Assembly (NCBI RefSeq): GCF_001708965.1
Contig: NZ_LVJW01000003.1
Span: 1,054,001-1,118,000, forward strand
Origin: Candidatus Thiodiazotropha endoloripes
Lineage (GTDB): Bacteria > Pseudomonadota > Gammaproteobacteria > Chromatiales > Chromatiaceae
Reading direction: 5' to 3'
DNA length: 64,000 bases
In this document: positions 1-7,914 of the stretch, one piece after another
How positions within the stretch are numbered: position 1 is the stretch's first letter
Layout: each line of letters starts with the position of its first letter
The notes under the pieces: generated by a model
What the model was told of the DNA's origin: nothing
Databases searched by the model: none
What the model saw: the letters and a program-made list of their open reading frames with translations, nothing else
Translations under genes and position numbers: made by a program

Positions 1-2
1 AA

Positions 3-326
3 GAACATATAGGTATAGAAAATATTACAAATGTTAATAACCAGGCAGCAGATGGTGATTCACTACTTCATTTAGCAGCATATTGGGGTGATATCGGAGC
101 CATACGTTTATTGTTGGAGAATGGAGCAGAAGTAAATACAAGAGGAGATATGGATTATACACCACTCTATGTAGCAATCAACTCAGGTCATCTTAGAAGC
201 TTTAAATTGTTGTTGGAGGCTGGAGCCGACGTGAATGATACGAATGAATTTGGAACATCATCGTTAAAGCTTGCACTTACCGAAGGTAATGAGGAATTTG
301 GTGAGTTGGTTCGTCAAAGTGTCTAA
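3..326 (+). CDS. Ankyrin-repeat protein, 5' end outside the window
   Basis: The frame is open from the first bases of the window, so the N-terminus is missing. The translation shows two to three ankyrin repeats with the usual signatures (DGDSLLHLAAYWGD, then LLLENGAEVN, then TPLYVAINSGH and LLLEAGADVN). Ankyrin repeats mediate protein-protein contacts; no catalytic domain is visible. A TTG at 111 could start a shorter protein, but repeat homology continues upstream of it, so I treat the gene as partial. The stop lies inside an attC-like site, which suggests that this is the coding part of an integron-type gene cassette. The base composition is visibly more AT-rich than the window as a whole. 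Confidence 0.8.
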   Translation, partial: EHIGIENITNVNNQAADGDSLLHLAAYWGDIGAIRLLLENGAEVNTRGDMDYTPLYVAINSGHLRSFKLLLEAGADVNDTNEFGTSSLKLALTEGNEEFGELVRQSV

Positions 327-396
327 CAAAAACATCAACTTCGCGCCTGTGGCGCCGGATGCTCCTTCGTCGCACCGGTTATGTTAGCGTTATGTG
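321..396 (+). mobile_element. attC-like recombination site 1
   Basis: The site begins with GTCTAAC (321-327) over the ankyrin stop codon, contains GC-rich self-complementary arms (for example GCGCC and GGCGC around 343-355) and ends with GCGTTATGTG. The motif GTTATGTG at 389-396 is exactly complementary to CACATAAC at the end of the next cassette-like unit (711-718). That is expected because integrase cuts inside the last GTT of attC. No integrase gene is visible in the window. The call rests on sequence pattern only. Confidence 0.6.
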
Positions 397-405
397 TAAG
401 AGAAA

Positions 406-717
406 ATGGATATTCACTACGTAGGCGTGGGACTCTTATCAGTGGTACTTGCTTTAGTACTAATAAGGCTTCCATTTAAGAAATTGCTTAACAATTTATT
501 TCTAGCCGTAATCTTGTTAATTGGTTTATTTGTATTAATTGAAATCTTTGCTGGGAATAGTACAGAAGCCGCAAAAATGGTAACCCCATCAAAATCAAGC
601 AGTGCTTTTGCTTTAGCTCACTCATATCTTGTAGCTTGCGTAGTTAGTCTTGTATATAAATCAATCAGGATGGTAACTGAAACTAAATCTCATAATGAAA
701 CTGATAGTCACACATAA
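406..717 (+). CDS. Small three-helix membrane protein in a cassette-like unit
   Basis: A 103-residue protein with three hydrophobic stretches (about residues 6-22, 30-50 and 67-85) and a polar, Ser/Thr/His-rich C-terminal tail. I do not recognise a family. It begins only 16 bases after the cut point inferred in attC-like site 1, and its stop (TAA) falls within attC-like site 2. One ORF filling a unit of about 380 bp is typical of integron cassettes, which often encode small membrane proteins of unknown function. Expression may rely on a promoter outside the window, as no clear promoter fits between the site and the start codon. Confidence 0.6.
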   Translation: MDIHYVGVGLLSVVLALVLIRLPFKKLLNNLFLAVILLIGLFVLIEIFAGNSTEAAKMVTPSKSSSAFALAHSYLVACVVSLVYKSIRMVTETKSHNETDSHT

Positions 718-777
718 CCAGGCGCTCGTGTTGGACGCTTGCTTCGCAAGCGCCCCACAGCTATAACGTTAGTTGCC
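711..777 (+). mobile_element. attC-like recombination site 2
   Basis: It starts with CACATAAC overlapping the stop of the small membrane gene, has an internal perfect hairpin (CGCTTGC-TTC-GCAAGCG near 735-751) and ends with CGTTAGTTGCC. The unit between the two inferred cut points (about 390-768) has mutually complementary ends, GTTATGTG and CACATAAC, as a circularised integron cassette would. A matching GGCAACTAAC end for the next unit was not found, in agreement with that unit being truncated. Confidence 0.6.
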
Positions 778-803
778 ACACTTATACAAGAATCGGAGAG
801 CAC

Positions 804-1130
804 ATGGAGATCACTATCGAAACTGAAGTAAAAGCATCACCTTCCTCCGTATGGGAAGCGTGGGTTACTCCCGAAGACATTGTGAAATGGAATTTCGCTA
901 TCGACGAATGGTGCTGCCCAAGGGCAGCAATAAATCTAGAAATTGGTGGAACCTTTAATTATCGAATGGAAGCAAAAGATGGCTCAATGGGTTTCGATTT
1001 TGAAGGCGTATTTACCAAGATCGTGCCAAACGACTCAATTCACTTTAAACTTGAAGATGAAAGAGTGGTCACAGTTGACTTCATAAACAAATACAAGGAC
1101 ACTCACCATTTGAAAAGATTATTCATGTGA
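804..1130 (+). pseudogene. Truncated SRPBCC/AHSA1-type protein (third cassette gene)
   Basis: The N-terminus (TEVKASPSSVWEAWVTPEDI, then EIGGTFNYRMEAKDGSMGFDF and VFTKIVP) is typical of activator of Hsp90 ATPase 1-like SRPBCC proteins, which form a helix-grip fold with a hydrophobic pocket. Members usually have about 135-150 residues and end in a long C-terminal helix. Here only about 97 residues are family-like before the frame runs into sequence resembling the inverted end motif of the RAYT element (1095-1113), and the frame stops at 1130. The C-terminal helix is therefore missing and the protein is probably non-functional. A good ribosome site (GGAGAG) precedes the ATG. Confidence 0.7.
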
Positions 1131-1180
1131 GATAGAGTTAAAAAACATACACGGAATGTATAAAAGCCAAGGAGCCGGCA

Positions 1181-2209
1181 ATGACGATATCGCGCAAGCA
1201 ACAGATCTGTCTCGAAGAAACCCCCTATTATCATTGTATATCCCGCTGTGTTCGACGTGCCTTTCTTTGTGGAGAGGATGAGTTAACCGGCCGTAGCTTT
1301 GAACACCGTAGAGATTGGATAGTGGAGAAGCTCAAGCAACTTGACGGGGTATTCTCTATCTCTATCTGCGCCTATGCCGTGATGCACAACCACACCCATA
1401 CTGTTTTGAAAGTCGATCGAGAGTCTGCTTTAAATTGGTGTGATGATGAAGTGATATACCGATGGACCAAGCTCTACAAACCAAGCCCTATCGTTGATCG
1501 ATACCTGAATGGCGTAAAGCTAACAAAGGCCGAATTGGATGTGATTGCCAAAGATATTGAGAAGTGGCGGCACAGACTCTACGATATCAGCTGGTTCATG
1601 CGCAATCTCAATGAAGGTATCGCAAGGAAAGCCAATGAAGAGGATGGTTGTACTGGGAAGTTCTGGGAGGGTAGGTTCAAAAGCCAGGCTCTTCTCGACG
1701 ATGCGGCGCTATTAACCTGTATGAGTTATGTTGATCTTAACCCGATACGGGCAAACATAGCCGATAAACCCGAAGAATCAGATTTTACATCCATACAAGA
1801 TCGCATCAGACATTATCAAAAAGCACTTGAGCAAACAGGGAATCGTATTGAAGCAGCTATTTTAGCGCCAAAGCACTTAGAACCGTTAGTTGGTGGCGAG
1901 CATCAAAACAAAATGTCAGGCTTAAACTTTAGCCTGTCAGACTACCTTGAGCTAACCGATTGGGCAGGAAGAGCCATCAGAGAGGAGAAATCCGGTGCTA
2001 TTCCCTCAGAACTGGCACCAATCCTGGAGCGGTTGAATATCGACTCGAGAGCCTGGCTTGATAGCGTAAAAAACTATGGCAAAAACTACACCACGGTCAT
2101 AGGAACACGGGAAGGTATTAAGCAGTTTACTCAAGCCATAGGCAGAGGCAGAAAGTGGTTCTGCACGAGTGGGTATTCGTTGCAGATCTATCAGACATCA
2201 CCTGCCTGA
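1181..2209 (+). CDS. REP-associated tyrosine transposase (Y1, HUH superfamily)
   Basis: This 342-residue protein has the N-terminal YYHCISRCVRRAFLCG signature, the HUH metal-binding motif (HNHTH, residues 69-73) and the WEGRFKSQALLDD and MSYVDLNPIRAN blocks found in long RAYT proteins. The family nicks single-stranded hairpin DNA at REP-like repeats through a catalytic tyrosine; the Tyr of MSYVDLNP is my candidate. A strong ribosome site (AAGGAG) precedes the ATG. The reading frame is intact from start to stop, so it may still be active. The copies of its likely target motif downstream and at 7.4-7.8 kb support a role in spreading them. Confidence 0.85.
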   Translation: MTISRKQQICLEETPYYHCISRCVRRAFLCGEDELTGRSFEHRRDWIVEKLKQLDGVFSISICAYAVMHNHTHTVLKVDRESALNWCDDEVIYRWTKLYKPSPIVDRYLNGVKLTKAELDVIAKDIEKWRHRLYDISWFMRNLNEGIARKANEEDGCTGKFWEGRFKSQALLDDAALLTCMSYVDLNPIRANIADKPEESDFTSIQDRIRHYQKALEQTGNRIEAAILAPKHLEPLVGGEHQNKMSGLNFSLSDYLELTDWAGRAIREEKSGAIPSELAPILERLNIDSRAWLDSVKNYGKNYTTVIGTREGIKQFTQAIGRGRKWFCTSGYSLQIYQTSPA

Positions 2210-2279
2210 TATCCTTCAAACCCAGCCTGGGTCATACATGCCAATAAAATAGTTTTGGCAGGAAGTTTCTAGCTCCTTG

Positions 2280-2429
2280 TTCGGGAAATCCATACCTATA
2301 TCACTCAACTAGATGGCGATCACCGACAAAACCTCCTGAATTTGTCGATTGGGACCATTGTTTTCCAACAGAAATAAATGGAAATGGGGAGTTGGCTTTT
2401 TCCTCCCAAATGATGCCTGTCCTCACTTC
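2280..2429 (+). repeat. 150-bp direct repeat, copy A
   Basis: Bases 2280-2429 recur at 7435-7584 in the same orientation with only three visible differences (one T indel, GGGGA versus GGAGA, GCCTGTC versus GTCTGTC). The copy starts with TTCGGGAAATCCATACC and ends in the RAYT-associated motif. The rest of the 2210-2696 intergenic stretch holds one more motif copy (2435-2456) and an inverted-repeat stretch just before the next gene (GGCGA...TCGCC, about 2613-2647), but no convincing ORF. Confidence 0.85.
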
Positions 2430-2696
2430 CTCTCAATGATGCCTGTCCTCACTTCCCTGCTCACTTCCTCTTCTCGATAAGTTTCCGCTGACGACATATA
2501 TGAACAGCATATTGCAGAAAAATTACCATTTGATGACAGTTCCCTCAGGTCGTCGTCTCTTTAACAATATTCGAGTAACCTACTCAACTCAGTAATATGG
2601 AGTCACCTTTGCTGGCGAGGTTTGGCCTCTCTTGTGGCCGGATCGCCAGCCCGTATGCAGGATGTTTGGCCTTCAGCGGTTGGTTTTGGAGTAGAG

Positions 2697-3788
2697 ATGA
2701 GAAAGATTGTCGGTCCCCTTTTAACAGGGTTGTTGGTGGTGGGTGTCGCTGCCGCTATCTATGTTTCTGCCGATAAACAGTTGAGCCAGCTCAACAAGGT
2801 CACAGTGCGCGGCTTGATCGGCTCGGAAAAGCTGGCCTTTTTTCAGGATCCACGGGTGATCGAAGCCTTTGCAAACAAGGGTCTCGAGGTTGAGGTGAAG
2901 AAGTCCGGATCGCGGGAAATCGCCACCCGGCACGATCTCAATAACTGGGATTTTGCCTTTCCCGCCGGTGTGCCGGCCGCAGAGAAGATCTCCAGGGAGA
3001 ACCAGGCCCGCAAAAGTTACCAGGTGGCCTTTACGCCAATGGTGGTTGCCTCCTGGGAGTCGATCGCCAAAATCCTCGAAGCCAACGGCATCGCCAGGTT
3101 GCGGGACAATATCTACTACCTGATCGACATGAAGAAACTGCTCGAAATCATCGAGCAGGGTAAACGCTGGACCGATCTGCCACAGAATGAGAGTTACCAG
3201 GCCAGAAAATCGATTCTGATCAACTCTACCGATATCCGCCGCTCCAACTCTGCGGCCATGTATCTCGCTCTGGCCTCCTATCTATTCAACGATGAAGCGG
3301 TTGTGGAGAACACTACGCAGGCTGATGCACTGGTGGATCGGTTGGCCAATCTGTTCATCCGCCAGGGCTATACGGAGCACAGCTCCGCCGTTCCCTTCAA
3401 CGACTATCTGATCATGGGGATCGGTAAGGCGCCGATGGTTATGGCCTATGAGGCCCAGTATCTCTATGCGGCCAGTCAGAGTCAGCTGAGAGGGGATATG
3501 CGGCTGCTCTATCCAGAACCGACTCTCTACACCAAGCATGTGCTGGTGGCGCTCAGCGAGCCAGGAGAGCAGTTCGGTCAGGTACTGACCACGGATCCGA
3601 CCCTGCAAGGTTTGATGATCGAACATGGCTGGCGTAACAGCGACAGGGCGGGGTTCGACAGCTTCATCCAATCCCGCAAACTGCAGGTTCCAGCCAGCCT
3701 GGTAAACGTGATTGAACCACCCAGTTATGAAGTGATCGAGTCGATGATACAGACCATCGAACGGGATCACTATGGCGGCGCACACTAA
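2697..3788 (+). CDS. Membrane-anchored substrate-binding-like protein, first gene of the TelA operon
   Basis: A 363-residue protein from the ATG at 2697, chosen because GGAG precedes it and an uncleaved signal/anchor helix (about residues 6-24) follows directly; an upstream GTG at 2622 would add 25 unlikely residues. The rest resembles a type II periplasmic binding-protein fold: an early strand VRGLIGSEK, then DPRVIEAFANKGLEVEVKKSGS, and a later DLNNWDFAFPAG. I do not recognise a ligand or a named family. It lies 23 bases upstream of telA, and the third gene of the operon carries a similar binding-like domain, so the two may share a function at the cell envelope. Confidence 0.7.
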   Translation: MRKIVGPLLTGLLVVGVAAAIYVSADKQLSQLNKVTVRGLIGSEKLAFFQDPRVIEAFANKGLEVEVKKSGSREIATRHDLNNWDFAFPAGVPAAEKISRENQARKSYQVAFTPMVVASWESIAKILEANGIARLRDNIYYLIDMKKLLEIIEQGKRWTDLPQNESYQARKSILINSTDIRRSNSAAMYLALASYLFNDEAVVENTTQADALVDRLANLFIRQGYTEHSSAVPFNDYLIMGIGKAPMVMAYEAQYLYAASQSQLRGDMRLLYPEPTLYTKHVLVALSEPGEQFGQVLTTDPTLQGLMIEHGWRNSDRAGFDSFIQSRKLQVPASLVNVIEPPSYEVIESMIQTIERDHYGGAH

Positions 3789-3811
3789 TCAATCAAACTT
3801 GGAGAGTATCG

Positions 3812-5032
3812 ATGAGTGAAGTAGAAACCCTGGAGCCACCACAGACATTGACACCTCCCGAGCCGGTCAGGGAAGTGACCCATGAGCAGGCGATCGCCAT
3901 GGTACCGGTTACAGATGAAGAGAAGCTGGCTTTGAACAAACGGGTTGAGGAGTTCATCAACCTGGTCCTCAACAGCGATGTGCAGAGCGATGAATTCAAG
4001 GCGCAGGTCGAATCGATTCACACCATGGGCAATGCAGAGATCAAGCAGGCCGCCAGTATGTCGAACCGGTTTCTTGAGCGTCCAGTGAACAGCATGGGTG
4101 AGAACGGCATCTTCGGTGACCGCTCTCCGGTGGCCGCCTCCCTGATCAATCTGCGGGAGACGGTTGAGGGGCTGGATCCGTCGAAAAAGGGTGATCTGCT
4201 GAGTCCGCGTAAGCTATTAGGTTTCATTCCCCTGGGCAACAAGCTGACCGGTTACTTCCGTCAGTATCAAAGTGCTCAAACCCATATTCAACAGATCCTG
4301 CAGTCCCTCTATAACGGCCAGGATGAGCTGCGCAAGGACAATGCAGCGGTGGAAATCGAAAAGACCAAGCTTTGGGAGACCATGGGTCGCATGGAACAGT
4401 ATGTCTATCTGGGCAAACAGATCGATAGCGAACTGGAAGCCCGGCTGGCGGAGATCGAGGGTCAGCATCCGGAGAAGGCCAGGGTGGTGCGCGAGGAGAT
4501 GCTCTTCTATGTAAGGCAGAAGAATCAGGACATCCTCACCCAGTTGGCGGTGGCTATCCAGGGCTATCTGGCACTGGATATGGTGAGAAAGAACAACCTG
4601 GAACTGATCAAGGGTGTGGACCGGGCCACCACCACCACCGTGAGTGCCCTGCGTACCGCTGTGATGGTCGCTCAGGCGTTGAACAATCAGAAGCTGGTGC
4701 TCGACCAGGTTACCGCCATGAACAAGACCACCAGCGATCTGATCGAGGGAACGGCCAGGCAGCTTCGCCAGCAGTCGAGTGATATCCATGCCCAGGCCTC
4801 CTCGGCGATGGTGGATATCGGCGCCCTGGAGCGGGCCTTTGAGGATATCTATGTGAGCATGGATGAGATGGCCAACTATAAGATCAAGGCCCTGGATAAC
4901 ATGAAGCAGTCGGTGGATACCCTCACCACAGCCGTGGACAAGGCCAAGACCTATGTGGACAAGGTGCGGGCTGAAGAGACAAAAAGCATCGGTGAAAGAT
5001 CGCAAGATCTGCTGTCGATCGGAGAGAACTGA
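3812..5032 (+). CDS. Toxic anion resistance protein, TelA/YaaN family
   Basis: A 406-residue, largely helical cytoplasmic protein with TelA-family blocks: an acidic/proline-rich N-terminus, PRKLLGFIPLGNKLTGYFRQYQSAQ near residues 130-155, then a long helical region with many Gln/Glu. TelA homologues were linked to tellurite resistance on IncP plasmids and to cell-envelope stress in Firmicutes; the biochemical role is unsettled. In Bacillus the homologue yaaN lies next to xpaC, and an XpaC-like gene is found here two genes downstream. The stop overlaps the next start by one base (TGATG), so translation is probably coupled. Confidence 0.9.
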   Translation: MSEVETLEPPQTLTPPEPVREVTHEQAIAMVPVTDEEKLALNKRVEEFINLVLNSDVQSDEFKAQVESIHTMGNAEIKQAASMSNRFLERPVNSMGENGIFGDRSPVAASLINLRETVEGLDPSKKGDLLSPRKLLGFIPLGNKLTGYFRQYQSAQTHIQQILQSLYNGQDELRKDNAAVEIEKTKLWETMGRMEQYVYLGKQIDSELEARLAEIEGQHPEKARVVREEMLFYVRQKNQDILTQLAVAIQGYLALDMVRKNNLELIKGVDRATTTTVSALRTAVMVAQALNNQKLVLDQVTAMNKTTSDLIEGTARQLRQQSSDIHAQASSAMVDIGALERAFEDIYVSMDEMANYKIKALDNMKQSVDTLTTAVDKAKTYVDKVRAEETKSIGERSQDLLSIGEN

Positions 5033-6588
5033 TGAAAGCCTATCTCGCGCTGCTATCTGTTGTTTTCACTCTGCTGCTAAACGGCTGTTCAGGTCCGGTG
5101 GAGCAGGTTTCCATTCTGGCCGGATCGGAACTCAAAGACATCAAGCCGATGCTGGATGAGATCAAACGGGAAACCGGTGTGGAGATCGAGTTTCATTTCA
5201 CCGGCACGCTGGACGGTGCGGAGACTCTGGCGTCGGGCGCTCACTACGACATGGGCTGGTTCAGCCATGCCAAGTATCTCTCCCTGCTGGAGGGGCGGGC
5301 CAATCAGAAGTTCATCCACGGTTCCGAGAAGATCATGTTGTCGCCTGTGGTGGCGGGGGTGAAGAAGAGTGTTGCTGACCGCTGGGGCTGGTGCGACAAC
5401 GCCCAGGTCTCCTGGAAGGAGTTCTCCGACAAGGCGGCGCAGGGTGAATTGACCTACGCAATGACCAATCCAGCCTCCTCCAACAGCGGCTTCTCCTCCA
5501 CGGTCGGCGTGCAGAGTGCTCTGGCGGGCGGTGAGACCCTGCAGCCGGATATGATCGATAATGAAGCCATGAGTGGTTTTGCCCGTGGCCATAAACTGAC
5601 TGCCGGCTCTTCCGGTTGGCTGGCGGATAAGTTTGTCGCCGAACAGCACCAGGTGGATGCCATCTTCAACTATGAGAGTGTGTTGATTGGCTTAAATGAA
5701 TCGGGTCAACTGCGTGAGCCGCTCTGTCTGATCTATCCGCCAGAGGGTGTGATTACCGCCGACTATCCGTTATTGTTATTGAACAAAGCGAAGCAGCAGG
5801 CATTCACCAAGCTGATCGACTACTTCAAAGAGCAGCCAGTGCAGCAGCGGCTGATGTCAGAGACCGCCCGGCGACCGGTGATACCCGGCGTGGCTCTCGA
5901 CAAACGTTTTCCCGACGCGGTGGTACTTGAGCTCCCCTTTCCCGGCAAGGTCGAGACCGTGGACCAGATTTTGATGACCTATCTGGATAAACAACGGGCG
6001 CCCTCCACCTCAATCTTCGTGCTCGACCTTTCCGGTTCCATGCGGGGTGATAATCTTCAACAGTTGAAACAGGCGATGCACAACCTGGCGGGTGGCGATC
6101 AGTCGATCACCGGGAAGTTTGCCCGTTTTCGGGCCAGGGAGCAGGTGATTATTCTGCCCTTCAGCAGTCAACCGATGGCGAGCCAGACCTTTGATATCGA
6201 GTCAGGGGTCGGCAACGATCCGGTGCTGCAACAGTTGCGAAATGAGATCAATCAGCTGGTAGCCAATGGGGGCACGGCTATCTACTCAGCACTGGACTCC
6301 GCCTATGGACTGGCCAAAGTGGCGAGGGCACAGGATAGCGACCGTTTCTACTCCATCGCACTATTGTCCGACGGGGCGAACACCCAGGGTCTCAGCTACG
6401 GGGGTTTCCGTGATCTCTATCGACAGAACCATGACGATTATGCTGGGATACCTACCTTTCCCATAATCTTTGGCGGTGCCGATAAACAGGAGATGGAGAA
6501 ACTCGCGCATCTGACCGGCGGCAGGGCCTTCGATTCGACCAAGCACAGTCTCTCCCAGGTCTTCAAGAAAATTCGCGGTTATCAGTAG
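5032..6588 (+). CDS. Lipoprotein with binding-protein-like domain fused to a VWA domain
   Basis: This 518-residue protein starts with a lipoprotein signal (LLLNGC, lipobox Cys near residue 19). Residues about 25-290 resemble a type II periplasmic binding protein (SILAGSELKDIKPMLDEI, later TNPASSNSGFSS and FNYESVLIGLN). Residues about 320-515 form a von Willebrand A domain with a complete MIDAS DLSGSM starting at residue 332, a Thr in the NGGTAIYSAL loop and LLSDGANT. VWA domains bind partners through a metal ion. The fusion suggests an envelope-anchored adaptor acting with TelA. The start codon overlaps the telA stop. Confidence 0.85.
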   Translation: MKAYLALLSVVFTLLLNGCSGPVEQVSILAGSELKDIKPMLDEIKRETGVEIEFHFTGTLDGAETLASGAHYDMGWFSHAKYLSLLEGRANQKFIHGSEKIMLSPVVAGVKKSVADRWGWCDNAQVSWKEFSDKAAQGELTYAMTNPASSNSGFSSTVGVQSALAGGETLQPDMIDNEAMSGFARGHKLTAGSSGWLADKFVAEQHQVDAIFNYESVLIGLNESGQLREPLCLIYPPEGVITADYPLLLLNKAKQQAFTKLIDYFKEQPVQQRLMSETARRPVIPGVALDKRFPDAVVLELPFPGKVETVDQILMTYLDKQRAPSTSIFVLDLSGSMRGDNLQQLKQAMHNLAGGDQSITGKFARFRAREQVIILPFSSQPMASQTFDIESGVGNDPVLQQLRNEINQLVANGGTAIYSALDSAYGLAKVARAQDSDRFYSIALLSDGANTQGLSYGGFRDLYRQNHDDYAGIPTFPIIFGGADKQEMEKLAHLTGGRAFDSTKHSLSQVFKKIRGYQ

Positions 6589-6596
6589 TATCAGCA

Positions 6597-7217
6597 ATGA
6601 AGCGACGTACTCGATCCTGGCTGTTCTATCTCTATAGTACGGCAAATATTCTGGGTTCAACCCTGGCGCTTGCGGGTGTCGGGCTCTTCTTTCTGGGCCT
6701 CATTGATGACTACTGGTATTTGATCGTATTGGGCCTGTATGCGGTAGGTTACCGATTGGCACCCAAGCAGGTTGACATGCATCTCGATAGCCAACTTCTC
6801 AAGGAGGATGAGATGAAGGCGGCAGAGCAGTTTATCGATCATGCCATAATGCATCTATCAGCACCGGCGGCTGATGCATTGAGCCGGGTATGGTTGGTGC
6901 TGAGTGATCTGTTGAAACGACTGGATCGCTTCGATCCTCATGACAAAGTGGTGCACGATATTCACCAGACTGCAACCCACCATCTGCCGGATTTGCTCAT
7001 TCCTTATCTTGAACTACCACCGGCCTTCGCCCGATTCCATCCCCTTAAGGATAATAAAACAGCCAGGGAGCTGCTGATTGAGCAATTGAATAAGCTTGAA
7101 TCAACCTTGAATCAAACCCTACACGACGCGCTGAACCAGGATATTGAAAAGATCAGGATACAAGGGGCGTTTCTGGATCAGACATTTGCCCAGGGCAAGG
7201 ACTGGTTGCCGCTCTGA
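6597..7217 (+). CDS. XpaC-like membrane protein (5-bromo-4-chloroindolyl phosphate hydrolysis family)
   Basis: A 206-residue protein with two N-terminal membrane helices (about 13-33 and 38-52), followed by a cytoplasmic helical part (LKEDEMKAAEQFIDHAIMHL, LSRVWLVLSDLLKRLDRF). Topology, length and the TelA neighbour match the XpaC family, whose function is poorly defined. It starts eight bases after the VWA gene, so it is the fourth gene of the same operon. The family call is made from sequence pattern and context. Confidence 0.65.
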   Translation: MKRRTRSWLFYLYSTANILGSTLALAGVGLFFLGLIDDYWYLIVLGLYAVGYRLAPKQVDMHLDSQLLKEDEMKAAEQFIDHAIMHLSAPAADALSRVWLVLSDLLKRLDRFDPHDKVVHDIHQTATHHLPDLLIPYLELPPAFARFHPLKDNKTARELLIEQLNKLESTLNQTLHDALNQDIEKIRIQGAFLDQTFAQGKDWLPL

Positions 7218-7411
7218 TGTTGAAGACTTACCTGATATCGATACTACCTCGCCGATATCAGTAGACTGCTTACCGGCTCATTAATGAAACGAAGCATCAA
7301 GGTCGTATGCAGGTGAGTGTGCATGGATTTCATATATTTCCATAATAAAAATCTAAGACAAAGTAAGAGACAGCCACTCTAGTACCAATTATATTGCCGC
7401 TGGAACACCTC

Positions 7412-7757
7412 AAATGATGACTGTCCTTACCTCATTCGGGAAATCCATACCTATATCACTCAACTAGATGGCGATCACCGACAAAACCTCCTGAATTTGT
7501 CGATTGGGACCATTGTTTTTCCAACAGAAATAAATGGAAATGGAGAGTTGGCTTTTTCCTCCCAAATGATGTCTGTCCTCACTTCACTAAACTGATGCCT
7601 GTCCTCACTTCCCCTCACTCACTTCCCCTCTCCACTCGCTTCCAACTAATGATGACTGTCCTTACCTCACTCCTTCCCCTCTCCACTCGCTTCCAACTAA
7701 TGATGACTGTCCTTACCTCAAATGTCCTTACCTCAAATGATGACTGTCCTCACTTCC
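7412..7757 (+). repeat. Cluster of RAYT-associated motif repeats
   Basis: At least six full copies and one partial copy of the motif AATGATGNCTGTCCTYACYTC lie here, at about 7412, 7564, 7592, 7648, 7699, 7720 (partial) and 7735. Two of them belong to a 51-bp tandem unit (7623 and 7674) that includes CCCCTCTCCACTCGCTTCC. A 64-codon ORF across the array (7595-7789) is made of the repeats and is not a gene. The rest of the 7218-7914 gap, outside copy B of the long repeat, holds no feature I can name. Confidence 0.8.
7435..7584 (+). repeat. 150-bp direct repeat, copy B
   Basis: This is the near-identical partner of 2280-2429. Here the repeat is not next to a transposase gene and is embedded in the array of short motifs, so it may be a transposase-less derivative of the element's 3' part. 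Together the two copies bracket the TelA operon. Confidence 0.85.
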
Positions 7758-7914
7758 CTTCCTTTTTGGCCCTGCTGATAATTGCTTAGGACCGATAAAC
7801 ACATTCGTTATAAGTCTTTATCTGAAACAGATAAGTGGCTAACTCAACTATACTCGACCCATATTGACTTTGCTTGAACCGTCAGGATAGAACAACAATC
7901 ATTGGGGACAATGG

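Larger units (their letters stand above)
1095..2456 (+). mobile_element. RAYT (REP-associated Y1 transposase) element
   Basis: The unit holds one Y1/RAYT-type transposase gene. Its left side has AAGGACACTCACCATTTG at 1095-1112, close to the reverse complement of the motif AAATGATGCCTGTCCTCAC found twice on its right side (2408 and 2435). The same motif is amplified at 7412-7757. Inverted copies of a shared motif on both sides of a Y1 transposase gene are typical of RAYT/REP units. The left boundary coincides with the point where the SRPBCC gene loses its family sequence. Exact ends cannot be fixed without an empty-site comparison. Confidence 0.6.

Noticed and set aside
4217-5005. Long antisense ORF inside telA
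   Set aside because: It mirrors codon bias of telA, has low-complexity His/Leu-rich sequence and no ribosome site.
7591-7757. Short direct repeats resembling a CRISPR array
   Set aside because: Spacing is irregular, the intervening sequences are themselves repeated (51-bp unit) and no cas gene is near; the motif is the one linked to the RAYT element.
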